Positions 33,516 through 42,075 of a DNA stretch of 64,000 nt are shown piece by piece. The DNA is taken from the NCBI GenBank assembly GCA_041920565.1, contig JBHGXS010000022.1, positions 22,155 to 86,154 of the forward strand, written 5' to 3'. The translations under genes were made by a program, and so were the position numbers. Origin of the DNA: JAGHKQ01 sp041920565 (lineage in GTDB: Bacteria > Bacillota > Bacilli > Bacillales > Bacillaceae_G). The notes under the pieces are model-generated. The model was not told where the DNA came from, made no database searches, and saw nothing but the letters and a program-made list of their open reading frames with translations. Numbering within the stretch: the stretch's first letter is position 1; every line of letters begins with the position of its first letter.

Positions 33516-33535
33516 GTATCTGCATATATAGAATG

Positions 33536-33670
33536 TTAGTGCTGGTTTTGCTTACGGGCTTGCTCCGGCGTGTCCAATCCGGTTGCTCCAGGGTATTGCA
33601 ATGACTGGTCACGATCAGATTGCACTCTTCGCGATTGTTTTAATTTTTTTTCTTGGCGATCTCTCCCCAT
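33536..33670 (-). CDS. ypzI: YpzI family small protein
   Basis: Very basic/hydrophilic protein of 44 residues, beginning MGRDRQEKKLKQSRRVQSD and ending EQARKQNQH. It matches the short YpzI proteins found at this place in Bacillus. The ATG at 33670 has AAGGAGGTGGG upstream, a near-perfect ribosome binding site, so the longer frame from 33727 is not used. It runs opposite to its neighbours. Function unknown. Confidence 0.85.
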   Translation of the reverse strand: MGRDRQEKKLKQSRRVQSDRDQSLQYPGATGLDTPEQARKQNQH

Positions 33671-33779
33671 GATTCCCACCTCCTTACTATCAGTTTTTGT
33701 GAACGAACGGAAACTATTCAGTTTCAAAGATTAATTTTCATAAATTCATCCCATAATGGAAATAGTAGGAGGTAGAAGC

Positions 33780-34379
33780 ATGGAAGGAAGTTTTTTTTAT
33801 TTTTTTTGCTGGGGTGGCTGGATTATAGCAACGTTTGTTATGGAAAAAAATAGAGAGCGAATCGTAACCGCCGCATTTTTGTTGCTTCTTATCATTGCAG
33901 CGTCTGTCAAAATCCCGATTGGCGTGTTTCGAATGAATGGAAGCTGCATTGTGCTTATCTTATACGGATTTTGTCTGTTGGCGCTTCATACAACATGGAA
34001 GATTATTTATGCTATTATATCTGCGACGATTGTGGGAATGATTTACGCAACCTTTCATTTGATTGAGCTGTATGACCCGGTATGGATTGCTGTCAATCGT
34101 ATGTGGATGCTTAGCGGAATGCTGGTATATGGTGTCATTTTACTCGTAAGAGAGCGCCGCATGAGAATCGCTGTTCTTTTTATCGGCATGGTGCAAGGGG
34201 AGTGGTTCGTTGCTTTTGTCTTAAAGAAATTCGGGTTTCATAATGAAGTCGGTGCCTACTCCTTTCTGGATGTTTTAGCGTGCTCCATCGGTTTGATGTA
34301 CAGCTTGCAGCTGCTGTTTAAAGGATTTATGTATTTGGAACAATTGAAGCAAAAACAAGTAAGGGAGAGGCAGGGATAG
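33780..34379 (+). CDS. yphA: YphA family membrane protein
   Basis: Membrane protein of 199 residues with six or seven hydrophobic segments, few charged residues within them and an acidic/basic loop near MEKNRER. Chosen ATG 33780 follows GGAGGTAG, while the upstream ATG at 33756 has no site. Position between fni and the YIEGIA gene equals yphA in B. subtilis. No catalytic motif is visible and the function is unknown. Confidence 0.85.
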   Translation: MEGSFFYFFCWGGWIIATFVMEKNRERIVTAAFLLLLIIAASVKIPIGVFRMNGSCIVLILYGFCLLALHTTWKIIYAIISATIVGMIYATFHLIELYDPVWIAVNRMWMLSGMLVYGVILLVRERRMRIAVLFIGMVQGEWFVAFVLKKFGFHNEVGAYSFLDVLACSIGLMYSLQLLFKGFMYLEQLKQKQVRERQG

Positions 34380-34382
34380 CCT

Positions 34383-35276
34383 ATGAATCACTATACTTAC
34401 CCGATATTATTTGGGGTTGTCTTCGGACTCATCACAAGATTATATATGCTGCGCACTGATACAAGGCAATATCCAACGCGTTTGCATGGAAAAGTAGTAC
34501 ATGTGGCTATGGGATTTATTGCATCAGCGTTAGGAGCAATTGCAATTCCGTCTATTATGAAAAAAGATTTTTCTGCTATCACATTCCTTACTCTGGCAGC
34601 TTCACAATTTCGTGATGTTCGTAATATGGAGCGCAACACATTGTCGCAATTGGACGGTTATGAGCTCGTTCCGAGAGGAAGCACATACATTGAAGGAATT
34701 GCCCTTGTATTTGAAAGCCGAAACTATTTAGCTATTTTTACTTCGTTTGTAACTACATTTGCTTATTTGGCAGCAGACAGTGTCTATGCAGGATTGGCAG
34801 CAGGAGTCATCAGCTTTTTGATCGCGCGAAAGTTTATGACGGGAAGCAAGCTCAAAGACATTGTAGAAATTGAACATGTACCGCTTCGGTTCGAAGGAGC
34901 AGGATTATATATAGATAATATTTATATTATGAATATCGGATTGCCGGCAAGACAGGAAGAAATTATGAGATATGGGATGGGATTCATTTTAAAACCGAAA
35001 TCCGTAGATGCTCAAATTACGTTAGCAAACCTAGGGCAACGCCAAGCTATTTTACACGATGTCTCCGTTGCGTTAGGCGTGTATCGAGATTCCGGCACTC
35101 CTGCCTTGGTTCCGCTGGCAAAGCGAGATTTGAACGACGGGAGAGTAGGCATTTTTGTTCTGCCGCAAGAGCAAGATGCAGACCGGGCCATTCGTGTCAT
35201 CGGAGAAGTTCCGACACTGGAAAATGCGATCCGTATGTCGAGCAAGGCGCTGAATCGGGAGCGTGAGCAAGTATGA
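34383..35276 (+). CDS. YIEGIA family protein (sporulation-associated)
   Basis: Membrane-associated protein of 297 residues containing the family signature STYIEGIALVFE. Hydrophobic segments lie near residues 5-20, 40-60 and 115-155. The C-terminal half is soluble and includes an ILKPKSVDAQITLANLGQRQ stretch. The start codon lies three bases after yphA. The stop overlaps the next small gene by four bases (ATGA), so the two products are probably made together. Family members are confined to spore formers. Mechanism unknown. Confidence 0.85.
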   Translation: MNHYTYPILFGVVFGLITRLYMLRTDTRQYPTRLHGKVVHVAMGFIASALGAIAIPSIMKKDFSAITFLTLAASQFRDVRNMERNTLSQLDGYELVPRGSTYIEGIALVFESRNYLAIFTSFVTTFAYLAADSVYAGLAAGVISFLIARKFMTGSKLKDIVEIEHVPLRFEGAGLYIDNIYIMNIGLPARQEEIMRYGMGFILKPKSVDAQITLANLGQRQAILHDVSVALGVYRDSGTPALVPLAKRDLNDGRVGIFVLPQEQDADRAIRVIGEVPTLENAIRMSSKALNREREQV

Positions 35277-35461
35277 CGACTCTTAATAAGTATATATTGG
35301 CTGTTATCACGACGGACAACAGTAAATTTGCCGGCGGATCTCCTTTATTTACTTGTGAATCCGTAGAAGAAATGGAATTTGTAGCAGCCAATTTGGAAGC
35401 AATATTGGATGGAATCGCTCATCGGTTGCAAGAAAATGTGTATATTATTGTGAAGCATTAG
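35273..35461 (+). CDS. Small partner subunit of the YIEGIA protein
   Basis: Protein of 62 residues beginning MTTLNKYILAVITTDNSKF, with the conserved feel GGSPLF and an EEMEFVAANLEAILDGIAH helix. It is translationally coupled to the YIEGIA gene through an ATGA overlap and fits the small capping-complex subunit annotated beside YIEGIA in spore formers. A promoter for der (TTGTGA-18-TATAAT) overlaps its 3' end. Confidence 0.8.
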   Translation: MTTLNKYILAVITTDNSKFAGGSPLFTCESVEEMEFVAANLEAILDGIAHRLQENVYIIVKH

Positions 35462-35477
35462 GAAAGTATGATATAAT
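35448..35477 (+). promoter_or_regulatory. Probable der promoter
   Basis: TTGTGA at 35448 and TATAAT at 35472 are separated by 18 bases, inside the end of the small YIEGIA partner gene. Confidence 0.5.
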
Positions 35478-35520
35478 TTTTGTGGTTTTTCACCCTTTTG
35501 TAAATGAAATGAGGACAAGC

Positions 35521-35548
35521 ACCCCTTCTTGTAAAAGAAGGGTTTTTT
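35521..35548 (+). terminator. Terminator in the der leader
   Basis: CCCTTCTT pairs with AAGAAGGG around GTAA and is followed by six T. It lies between the probable der promoter and the der start, so it can end the upstream operon and may also attenuate der. Confidence 0.8.
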
Positions 35549-35583
35549 ACATAAGGATATTATAGAATGAAAGGATGAGAACA

Positions 35584-36894
35584 ATGGCAAAACCTGTAGT
35601 TGCAATAGTAGGCCGTCCGAATGTCGGGAAGTCCACTATTTTTAATCGTATTGTAGGAGAAAGAATTTCCATTGTCGAAGATATACCGGGAGTAACAAGA
35701 GATCGTATTTATAGTGCGGGAGAATGGTTGAATCATGAATTTAATATCATTGATACAGGCGGTATTGATATTGGTGATGAGCCTTTTTTAACGCAAATTC
35801 GTCAGCAAGCTGAAATCGCCATTGATGAAGCGGATGTTATCATTTTTATGACGAACGGCCGTGAAGGCGTAACTGCCGCGGATGAAGAAGTAGCAAAAAT
35901 TTTGTACAAATCAAAAAAACCGGTTGTGTTGGCGGTCAATAAAATAGATAACCCGGAAATGCGCGAAAACATATATGATTTTTATGCGCTTGGATTTGGA
36001 GAGCCATATCCGATTTCCGGATCTCACGGATTGGGGCTGGGTGACTTGCTTGATGCGGTAGTCCAACACTTTCCGAAATCTGAGGGTGATGATTATGATG
36101 AAGATACGATTAAGTTTTGCTTAATCGGCCGTCCGAATGTCGGAAAATCGTCTCTTGTCAATGCATTGCTTGGAGAAGAGCGCGTAATCGTCAGCGATAT
36201 TGCAGGAACAACACGCGATGCAATAGATACGCCTTACCGTAAAGACGGACAGGATTATGTTATTATTGATACAGCAGGCATGCGCAAAAAGGGAAAAGTA
36301 TATGAAAGTACTGAAAAGTACAGTGTATTGCGCGCGTTACGAGCGATAGAGCGTTCCGATGTTGTGCTCGTTGTATTGAATGGGGAAGAAGGAATCATTG
36401 AGCAAGACAAAAAAATTGCGGGATATGCTCATGAAGCAGGCCGGGCAGTGGTCATTGTAGTGAATAAATGGGATGCAGTGGAAAAAGACGAAAAAACGAT
36501 GAAAGAGTTCGAAGAGAAAATTCGCGCTCATTTTCAGTTTTTAGATTATGCGCCAATCGTATTTTTGTCTGCGAAAACAAAAAAACGAATTCATACGCTG
36601 CTTCCAATGATTAATGCCGCAAGCGAAAGCCATGCATTGCGCGTTCAAACGAATGTGTTAAATGATGTAATTATGGATGCGGTTGCTATGAACCCAACGC
36701 CGACTCATAATAACAAACGCTTAAAGATTTACTATGCAACGCAAGTAGCGGTGAAACCGCCGACGTTTGTAGTGTTTGTAAATGATCCAGAGCTGCTACA
36801 TTTTTCTTATGAACGATTCTTAGAAAACCGTATACGTGATGCCTTTGGTTTTGTCGGAACGCCAATTAAAATTATAGGAAGAGCAAGAGACTAA
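35584..36894 (+). CDS. der: Ribosome-assembly GTPase Der (EngA)
   Basis: Double GTPase of 436 residues acting in 50S subunit assembly. Two G domains are seen: first GRPNVGKST (about 9-17), DTGG and NKID; second GRPNVGKSS (about 180-188), DTAG and NKWD. The C-terminal KH-like domain ends in IKIIGRARD. The ATG at 35584 follows AAAGGATGAG. The upstream TTG/ATG-type start at 35575 adds three residues only. It precedes gpsA, as in Bacillus. Confidence 0.97.
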   Translation: MAKPVVAIVGRPNVGKSTIFNRIVGERISIVEDIPGVTRDRIYSAGEWLNHEFNIIDTGGIDIGDEPFLTQIRQQAEIAIDEADVIIFMTNGREGVTAADEEVAKILYKSKKPVVLAVNKIDNPEMRENIYDFYALGFGEPYPISGSHGLGLGDLLDAVVQHFPKSEGDDYDEDTIKFCLIGRPNVGKSSLVNALLGEERVIVSDIAGTTRDAIDTPYRKDGQDYVIIDTAGMRKKGKVYESTEKYSVLRALRAIERSDVVLVVLNGEEGIIEQDKKIAGYAHEAGRAVVIVVNKWDAVEKDEKTMKEFEEKIRAHFQFLDYAPIVFLSAKTKKRIHTLLPMINAASESHALRVQTNVLNDVIMDAVAMNPTPTHNNKRLKIYYATQVAVKPPTFVVFVNDPELLHFSYERFLENRIRDAFGFVGTPIKIIGRARD

Positions 36895-36915
36895 CCGAAG
36901 AGAGGGTGTAATTTC

Positions 36916-37941
36916 ATGGAAAAAATCGCCGTAATAGGAGCAGGAAGCTGGGGAACAGCTTTATCACTGGTGCTGGCTGATAATGGGCATGAAGTGCGTT
37001 TATGGGGCAATAATCCTGAACATATTGCTGAAATTAACGAAACACATCAAAATCAACGCTATCTTCCCGGGATAGATTTGCCAGCGAGTATTCAGGCGTA
37101 CGCATCTTTAGAGGAAGCGCTTAGCGGAGTACGTTATGTTTTATTGGTTGTACCTACAAAAGCTATTCGGGAAGTATGCGGCAAAATTCGTGACGTTATA
37201 AAAGAGCCAGTCACATTTATTCATGCGAGTAAAGGGATTGAACCGGATACATCTAAACGTATTTCTGAAATGATTGAAGAGGAAATACCTGCGCAGCTTG
37301 TACAAGAGATAGTTGTGTTGTCCGGTCCAAGCCATGCAGAGGAAGTGGGTCTCCGTCATCCGACAACCATTACTTCTGCTTCTAAAAATATGGAAGCAGC
37401 GGAAGAAGTACAGGATTTATTTATGAATTCTTATTTTCGTGTGTACACAAACCCGGACATTATCGGCGTGGAACTGGGAGGAGCTTTGAAAAACATCATT
37501 GCGCTGGCTGCCGGTATTACTGATGGTCTTGGATATGGCGACAATGCAAAAGCCGCTCTCATGACGAGAGGATTGGCTGAAATCGCTCGGTTGGGACGGA
37601 AAATGGGAGCCAATCCATTAACGTTTGCCGGTCTTACGGGAATGGGCGACTTAATCGTGACGTGTACAAGTGTACATAGCCGAAATTGGCGTGCCGGCAA
37701 TCTGCTTGGAAAAGGTCATTCGCTTGATGAAGTATTAGAAAACATGGGGATGGTAGTCGAAGGAGTTCGTACAACGAAAGCCGCTTATCAGTTGGCGAAT
37801 AAAATGGATGTTGAAATGCCGATTACAAGCGCTCTTCATCATGTTCTGTTTGACGGAAAAGATGTGAAAGAAGCTGTAGATGCACTGATGGGGCGCGTAC
37901 GAAAGCATGAAATGGAAAATATACCGGACTTTTTAGAGTAA
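36916..37941 (+). CDS. gpsA: Glycerol-3-phosphate dehydrogenase [NAD(P)+]
   Basis: Makes sn-glycerol 3-phosphate from dihydroxyacetone phosphate for phospholipid synthesis. 341 residues. NAD(P) fold GAGSWGTALS at about 7-16; substrate and catalytic region VLSGPSHAEEV, GVELGGALKNIIALAAG, and the later GLTGMGDLIVTCTS. GAGAGGG precedes the ATG. Twenty-one bases separate it from der. A terminator follows the stop directly. Confidence 0.97.
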   Translation: MEKIAVIGAGSWGTALSLVLADNGHEVRLWGNNPEHIAEINETHQNQRYLPGIDLPASIQAYASLEEALSGVRYVLLVVPTKAIREVCGKIRDVIKEPVTFIHASKGIEPDTSKRISEMIEEEIPAQLVQEIVVLSGPSHAEEVGLRHPTTITSASKNMEAAEEVQDLFMNSYFRVYTNPDIIGVELGGALKNIIALAAGITDGLGYGDNAKAALMTRGLAEIARLGRKMGANPLTFAGLTGMGDLIVTCTSVHSRNWRAGNLLGKGHSLDEVLENMGMVVEGVRTTKAAYQLANKMDVEMPITSALHHVLFDGKDVKEAVDALMGRVRKHEMENIPDFLE

Positions 37942-37967
37942 GGGAGGGACAACCCTCTCTTTTTTTC
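37941..37967 (+). terminator. Terminator after gpsA
   Basis: AGGGAGGG pairs with CCCTCTCT (one G-U) around a short loop, followed by seven T. Confidence 0.75.
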
Positions 37968-38085
37968 AGCATAAAAATACAGTAGATGTTGCTTCGATTG
38001 GATTTCTTGCTCTAGTAGGTCTCAAGTCTAGCATTTTCTCCCGCGGATGGAAATGCTTTTCTTTTTTACTAGGTTTTTTCACCAT
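37966..38085 (-). CDS. Doubtful reverse-strand mini-ORF
   Basis: A 39-codon frame gives a basic peptide beginning MVKKPSKKEKHFHPREK. AAAAGGGCGGGA lies just before the ATG and is a fair ribosome binding site. It fills the gap between gpsA and the next gene and would be divergent from it. No family is recognised, and such frames arise by chance, so it is listed as a candidate only. Confidence 0.25.
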   Translation of the reverse strand: MVKKPSKKEKHFHPREKMLDLRPTRARNPIEATSTVFLC

Positions 38086-38137
38086 TCCCGCCCTTTTGCA
38101 TACGATGGAGTGTAGATTAATCGAGAGGGTGGGAAAG

Positions 38138-38392
38138 ATGAGCAACAACAACTTCTTTGATAACGTTGAGAAACAAACGAAAGTAAATAAAGAAGATATT
38201 TTTAAACTTGCGGCATCCATACAAAATGCAAACTTAAAGGATGAAAAAGTATTGCGTCAGTTAATCAGCCAAGTAGCAGCGATGGCGGGAAGACCCGTAT
38301 CCAAAGAAAAGGAAGACCAAATTGTTAAGATGATCATCAACAATAATATGCCTACTGATTTTAGCTCGCTAAGCAATATGTTTAAAAAATAA
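38138..38392 (+). CDS. Stage VI sporulation protein F-like
   Basis: Small soluble protein of 84 residues beginning MSNNNFFDNVEKQTKVNKEDIF, helical, with the typical QISQVAAMAG-type stretch (LISQVAAMAGRPVSKEKEDQI) and ending LSNMFKK. It resembles SpoVIF/YjcC, a forespore/mother-cell protein linked to coat assembly. The ATG at 38138 has GAGAGGGTGGG upstream, which excludes the start at 38096. It is followed by a terminator at 38488. Confidence 0.85.
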   Translation: MSNNNFFDNVEKQTKVNKEDIFKLAASIQNANLKDEKVLRQLISQVAAMAGRPVSKEKEDQIVKMIINNNMPTDFSSLSNMFKK

Positions 38393-38487
38393 AAAAGTTT
38401 CCTCTATAACTATAAGCAACAGAAATAGAAGCAGCATATGATATTATGTATGAAACCTGTATGAGCTGATAAAGGGATATTTAGTCA

Positions 38488-38526
38488 ACCGAAGCGAAGC
38501 TGCCCCGTTCGCTTCGGTTTTATTTT
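38488..38526 (+). terminator. Terminator after the SpoVIF-like gene
   Basis: ACCGAAGCGAA pairs with TTCGCTTCGGT across a 9-base loop, followed by a T-rich tail. Confidence 0.8.
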
Positions 38527-38632
38527 GCCTGAAATGGACAAGCAAATATAGTTTTCCTTTTAATAATTTGCTAAAATAATAACGAAATCGTTTACTAGAC
38601 TTGGGAGAAATACTCAACAAAGGAGTGTACGT

Positions 38633-38836
38633 ATGTCTTTAGCTCTTATTAAAATGTGGTTTGCCTTAGGGGCGATCGCTGCTATGTTTATTTCAGTTAT
38701 TTTTATTTTGTTAAGCAGACATAAAGTGAAAAATAAATTTTTAAAAGGCATAATGGCTTTTATTGCCTATACGCTTATGATTGCATCGGGGTTTATCATC
38801 TTCATCGTTGTGTTTAGCGGCCCTGTGAGCGAATAG
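38633..38836 (+). CDS. yphE: YphE-like membrane protein (DUF2768)
   Basis: Protein of 67 residues with two membrane helices (about 5-28 and 40-62) joined by a short basic loop RHKVKNKFLKG. AAAGGAG precedes the ATG. It lies 18 bases upstream of the lipoprotein gene yphF, the same order as in B. subtilis upstream of spoIVA. Function unknown. Confidence 0.8.
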   Translation: MSLALIKMWFALGAIAAMFISVIFILLSRHKVKNKFLKGIMAFIAYTLMIASGFIIFIVVFSGPVSE

Positions 38837-38854
38837 GAAAGGGACGAAAAAGCA

Positions 38855-39571
38855 ATGAATAAATGGAAACTTTCTATTCTTTTTATCATGATTCTTTCTT
38901 TTCTTACTGGATGTTTATATCCGGAGGAAAAACTGCAGCAAAACCAAGTGCCGTACACAGATCAGCTGAATGCGGTGCAAACTGCCGTGAATGAATATAA
39001 AGCTGCAAATTCAGGATTGCTTCCTATTAAAACGAAAGATACGAAAACCCCGATTTATCAGAAGTACCCGATCGATTTTACAAGGTTGTCTCCGCGCTTT
39101 ATGCAAGAGCCGCCGGGAAATGCTTATGAAAGCGGCGGCATCTATCAATATGTGCTGGTAGATGTGGAAACAAACCCGACAGTCAAGCTCATTGACTTGC
39201 GAATTGCAGAGCAAATTCGGGATTTAAAGCTGAAAATTCAAATGTATCGCGACCAGCATGGCTATCCGCCGTATAAGACGGTAGTAGCTGATGGAGTTTA
39301 TACATTAGATTATAAAAAGCTTCGCTACAAGGAAGAACCGTTTGTCGTCAGTCCGTATTCAGGGAAAAATCTTCCTTTTGTGATTGACAACAACGGAGAA
39401 GTATATGTAGACTACCGAATTGATTTATACGAGCTTTTACAGAAGACGGAAGCTGCTGTCAAACCAGGTGAGGATATTCGAACTTTATTAGTGAAAGATT
39501 CCCCGTTTGTGCCGGCATATTCCTTGCCATATACAGTAAAAGACAAGGAACCAATTTTTTTGGTTCAATAA
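38855..39571 (+). CDS. yphF: YphF-like lipoprotein
   Basis: Predicted lipoprotein of 238 residues. The signal ends at FLTGC with Cys20. The mature part is soluble and has two similar-looking segments, one with YQKYPIDFTRLSPRFMQ and one with YKTVVADGVYTLDYKKLRY, each followed by a tyrosine-rich strand region. The ATG follows AAAGGGACG. It lies just before spoIVA, as in B. subtilis. Function unknown. Confidence 0.82.
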   Translation: MNKWKLSILFIMILSFLTGCLYPEEKLQQNQVPYTDQLNAVQTAVNEYKAANSGLLPIKTKDTKTPIYQKYPIDFTRLSPRFMQEPPGNAYESGGIYQYVLVDVETNPTVKLIDLRIAEQIRDLKLKIQMYRDQHGYPPYKTVVADGVYTLDYKKLRYKEEPFVVSPYSGKNLPFVIDNNGEVYVDYRIDLYELLQKTEAAVKPGEDIRTLLVKDSPFVPAYSLPYTVKDKEPIFLVQ

Positions 39572-39576
39572 GTCAT

Positions 39577-39622
39577 GAACCCTTCTTTTTAGGAATAAAG
39601 TTCTAAAAGAAGGGTTTTTTGC
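39577..39622 (+). terminator. Terminator after yphF
   Basis: AACCCTTCTTTT pairs with AAAAGAAGGGTT and is followed by T. The loop is about 14 bases and may form its own short pairing. Confidence 0.8.
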
Positions 39623-39769
39623 TTTCTATAATGGAAAATCATTATAAATAGCGAAAAAATTTTTCTATCAACTAGTCATAACGAATAAGGACAAAATCAT
39701 ATTTATATAGTGTCCTAGCTACTAGAAGAATCGTATATTATTCCCAATAATTCTTAGGGAGGGAATCAC

Positions 39770-41248
39770 TTGGAAAAGGTAGATATTTTTAAAGATATCG
39801 CCGAACGTACCGGCGGTGATATCTATTTAGGGGTAGTAGGTGCTGTTCGAACTGGTAAGTCTACTTTCATAAAAAAATTCATGGAATTAGCGGTGATTCC
39901 TAATATTGCGAGTGAAGCCGAACGTGCCAGAGCTCAAGATGAATTGCCGCAAAGTGCAGCAGGGCGAACAATCATGACTACGGAGCCGAAATTTGTACCG
40001 AATCAAGCAGTATCGATACATGTCGGCGACGGATTGGATGTCAACATTCGTTTAGTCGACTGTGTCGGCTATACGGTTCCTGGTGCAAAGGGGTATGAGG
40101 ACGAGAACGGACCAAGAATGATCAGCACCCCTTGGTATGAAGAGCCGATTCCGTTTCATGAAGCTGCGGAAATCGGAACTCGAAAAGTAATACAAGAGCA
40201 CTCCACAATCGGCGTGGTCATCACAACAGATGGAACAATCGGGGAAATACCCAGAAGAGATTATTTAGACGCGGAAGAGCGCGTAGTAAATGAGTTAAAA
40301 GAAGTAGGTAAGCCGTTTATTATGGTCATTAACACGGTTCAACCCTATCATCCGGATACAGAACAGCTCCGACAAAACTTAGTTGAGCAATACGATATTC
40401 CGGTGCTTGCAATGAGTGTGGAAGGAATGCGTGAGGGAGATGTGTTTAATGTTTTACGAGAAGCACTTTATGAGTTCCCTGTTTTAGAAGTGAACGTAAA
40501 TCTTCCGAGCTGGGTTATGGTATTGAATGAAGGGCATTGGCTTCGTCAAAGCTACCAAGAAGCAGTGCAGGAGACTGTAAAGGATATTAAACGTTTAAGA
40601 GACGTGGATCGCGTTGTTTGGCAGTTCAGCCAATATGAGTTTATTAACCGTGCAAGCTTGGCCGGAATTGATATGGGGCAAGGAGTCGCAGAAATCGACT
40701 TATACGCTCCGGATGAGCTATACGATCAAGTGCTAAAAGAAGTGGTGGGCGTAGAGATTCGCGGAAAAGATCATTTACTGAAGCTGATGCTTGATTTTGC
40801 CCATGCAAAAGCTGAGTATGATCAAGTGGCTGACGCTTTGAAAATGGTAAAACAAACCGGATACGGCATTGCTGCTCCTGCTTTAGTGGATATGAGCTTG
40901 GATGAACCTGAAATTATCCGCCACGGTTCCCGCTTTGGAGTAAAGCTTAAAGCAGTTGCTCCTTCCATTCATATGATTAAGGTGGATGTGGAATCGACAT
41001 TTGAGCCGATTATCGGTACAGAAAAACAAAGCGAAGAACTGGTCCGCTATTTAATGCAAGACTTTGAAGATGACCCGCTCTCTATTTGGAATTCCGATAT
41101 TTTCGGCCGCTCCTTAAGCTCTATCGTTCGGGAAGGGATTCATGCAAAGCTTTCTCTAATGCCGGAAAACGCGCGCTATAAATTAAAAGAAACGTTAGAG
41201 CGCATTATTAACGAAGGTTCCGGCGGTCTTATCGCTATTATTTTATAG
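39770..41248 (+). CDS. spoIVA: Stage IV sporulation protein A, coat-assembly ATPase
   Basis: Forms the basement layer of the spore coat on the forespore surface by ATP-driven polymerisation. 492 residues, the normal length. Walker A GAVRTGKST near residues 24-32, a DCVGYTVPGAKGYEDENGPRM switch region (part shown: DCVGYTVPGAKG), and a very conserved C-terminus ending GGLIAIIL. TTG start with GGGAGGG upstream. A possible sigma-E type promoter (TCATAAC-15-CATATTTA, about 39676-39705) lies about 65 bases upstream. Confidence 0.97.
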   Translation: MEKVDIFKDIAERTGGDIYLGVVGAVRTGKSTFIKKFMELAVIPNIASEAERARAQDELPQSAAGRTIMTTEPKFVPNQAVSIHVGDGLDVNIRLVDCVGYTVPGAKGYEDENGPRMISTPWYEEPIPFHEAAEIGTRKVIQEHSTIGVVITTDGTIGEIPRRDYLDAEERVVNELKEVGKPFIMVINTVQPYHPDTEQLRQNLVEQYDIPVLAMSVEGMREGDVFNVLREALYEFPVLEVNVNLPSWVMVLNEGHWLRQSYQEAVQETVKDIKRLRDVDRVVWQFSQYEFINRASLAGIDMGQGVAEIDLYAPDELYDQVLKEVVGVEIRGKDHLLKLMLDFAHAKAEYDQVADALKMVKQTGYGIAAPALVDMSLDEPEIIRHGSRFGVKLKAVAPSIHMIKVDVESTFEPIIGTEKQSEELVRYLMQDFEDDPLSIWNSDIFGRSLSSIVREGIHAKLSLMPENARYKLKETLERIINEGSGGLIAIIL

Positions 41249-41252
41249 CTTA

Positions 41253-41283
41253 ACGGGCTCCTTTTGCAAGGAGTCCTTTTTAT
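41253..41283 (+). terminator. Terminator after spoIVA
   Basis: GGCTCCTT pairs with AAGGAGTCC (one G-U) around TTGC, followed by five T. Confidence 0.8.
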
Positions 41284-41286
41284 ATG

Positions 41287-41338
41287 GGCTTTGTTCTAAG
41301 AATTGCTGAAAAAAACAACGAATTTTACGAACACAGCC
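41287..41338. repeat. 52-bp inverted-repeat element, copy 2
   Basis: GGCTTTGTTC and GAACACAGCC are near-perfect inverted ends. It shares TTGTTCTAA, AAACAA and TTTACGAACA with the element at 11273-11323. The rest of the gap 41339-41600 shows nothing recognisable apart from a small hairpin GTGCT/AGCAC near 41474-41490. Confidence 0.55.
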
Positions 41339-41633
41339 TTTTTCTTTTACTAGACGTGAAAGCAATGTTTATAAATAGAAAAGTGATGATGGTGGATATT
41401 GAGACACCTGGTCTTCTAACTGCCGATTTTGAATGATCATAATAAAATAAGAATTTTTATTCTCGAGGTGCTGGAGTGCTCGTTTAAGCACGCAGAACAC
41501 AGGAAATACAAGGAATGATAAGGATAAGCTTGTCTTCGGAAAAAGGGTAAACATCGATTGTCTAACATTTAGAATATGTTGTCAAGTTTACGTATTTTTT
41601 CATGTTTTCTTGGTAACATTTTCTTTAAAAATA

Positions 41634-41662
41634 TTGAATTATAAAGGATTATCGTATATTAT
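41634..41662 (+). promoter_or_regulatory. Possible promoter of the HU gene
   Basis: TTGAAT and TATTAT are separated by 17 bases, about 115 bases upstream of the HU start codon. Confidence 0.45.
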
Positions 41663-41782
41663 AAGGCTTGATAATGAATTATCTGCTTATTTGTAGTATA
41701 GAAATTGGAAATTTTGCCTACAAATGAAGATAAGATTCACTTTTACTGAATACAATAATTCTCTTGGGAGGAGGTGAATGGC

Positions 41783-42055
41783 ATGAATAAGACAGATTTA
41801 ATTAATGCAGTTGCAGAAAGAAGCGAAATCTCTAAAAAAGATGCAACTAAAGCTGTTGATGCTGTTTTCGATGCAATTCTTGAAGCGTTAAGAAACGGTG
41901 ATAAAGTTCAATTAATCGGATTCGGTAACTTCGAGGTTCGTGAACGTGCTGCTCGAAAAGGACGCAACCCTCAAACTGGTGAAGAAATCGAAATCGCAGC
42001 GAGCAAAGTTCCTGCGTTTAAACCTGGTAAAGCTCTAAAAGATGCTGTGAAGTAA
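41783..42055 (+). CDS. hup: Nucleoid protein HU
   Basis: DNA-bending protein of 90 residues. Typical HU features are the start MNKTDLINAVAE, the GFGNFEVRERAARKGRNPQTG arm region (shown in part: GFGNFEVRERAARKGRNP), and the end KPGKALKDAVK. The ATG at 41783 lies ten bases after GGGAGGAGG. The in-frame GTG at 41774 overlaps that site and is not used. It corresponds to hbs of B. subtilis between spoIVA and folE. A terminator follows. Confidence 0.97.
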   Translation: MNKTDLINAVAERSEISKKDATKAVDAVFDAILEALRNGDKVQLIGFGNFEVRERAARKGRNPQTGEEIEIAASKVPAFKPGKALKDAVK

Positions 42056-42075
42056 TCCTTACATAATAGAGCGAA

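Noticed and set aside
41369..41554. 61-codon reverse-strand frame after spoIVA
   Set aside because: No ribosome binding site, no recognisable features, and it lies in a plain AT-rich gap.
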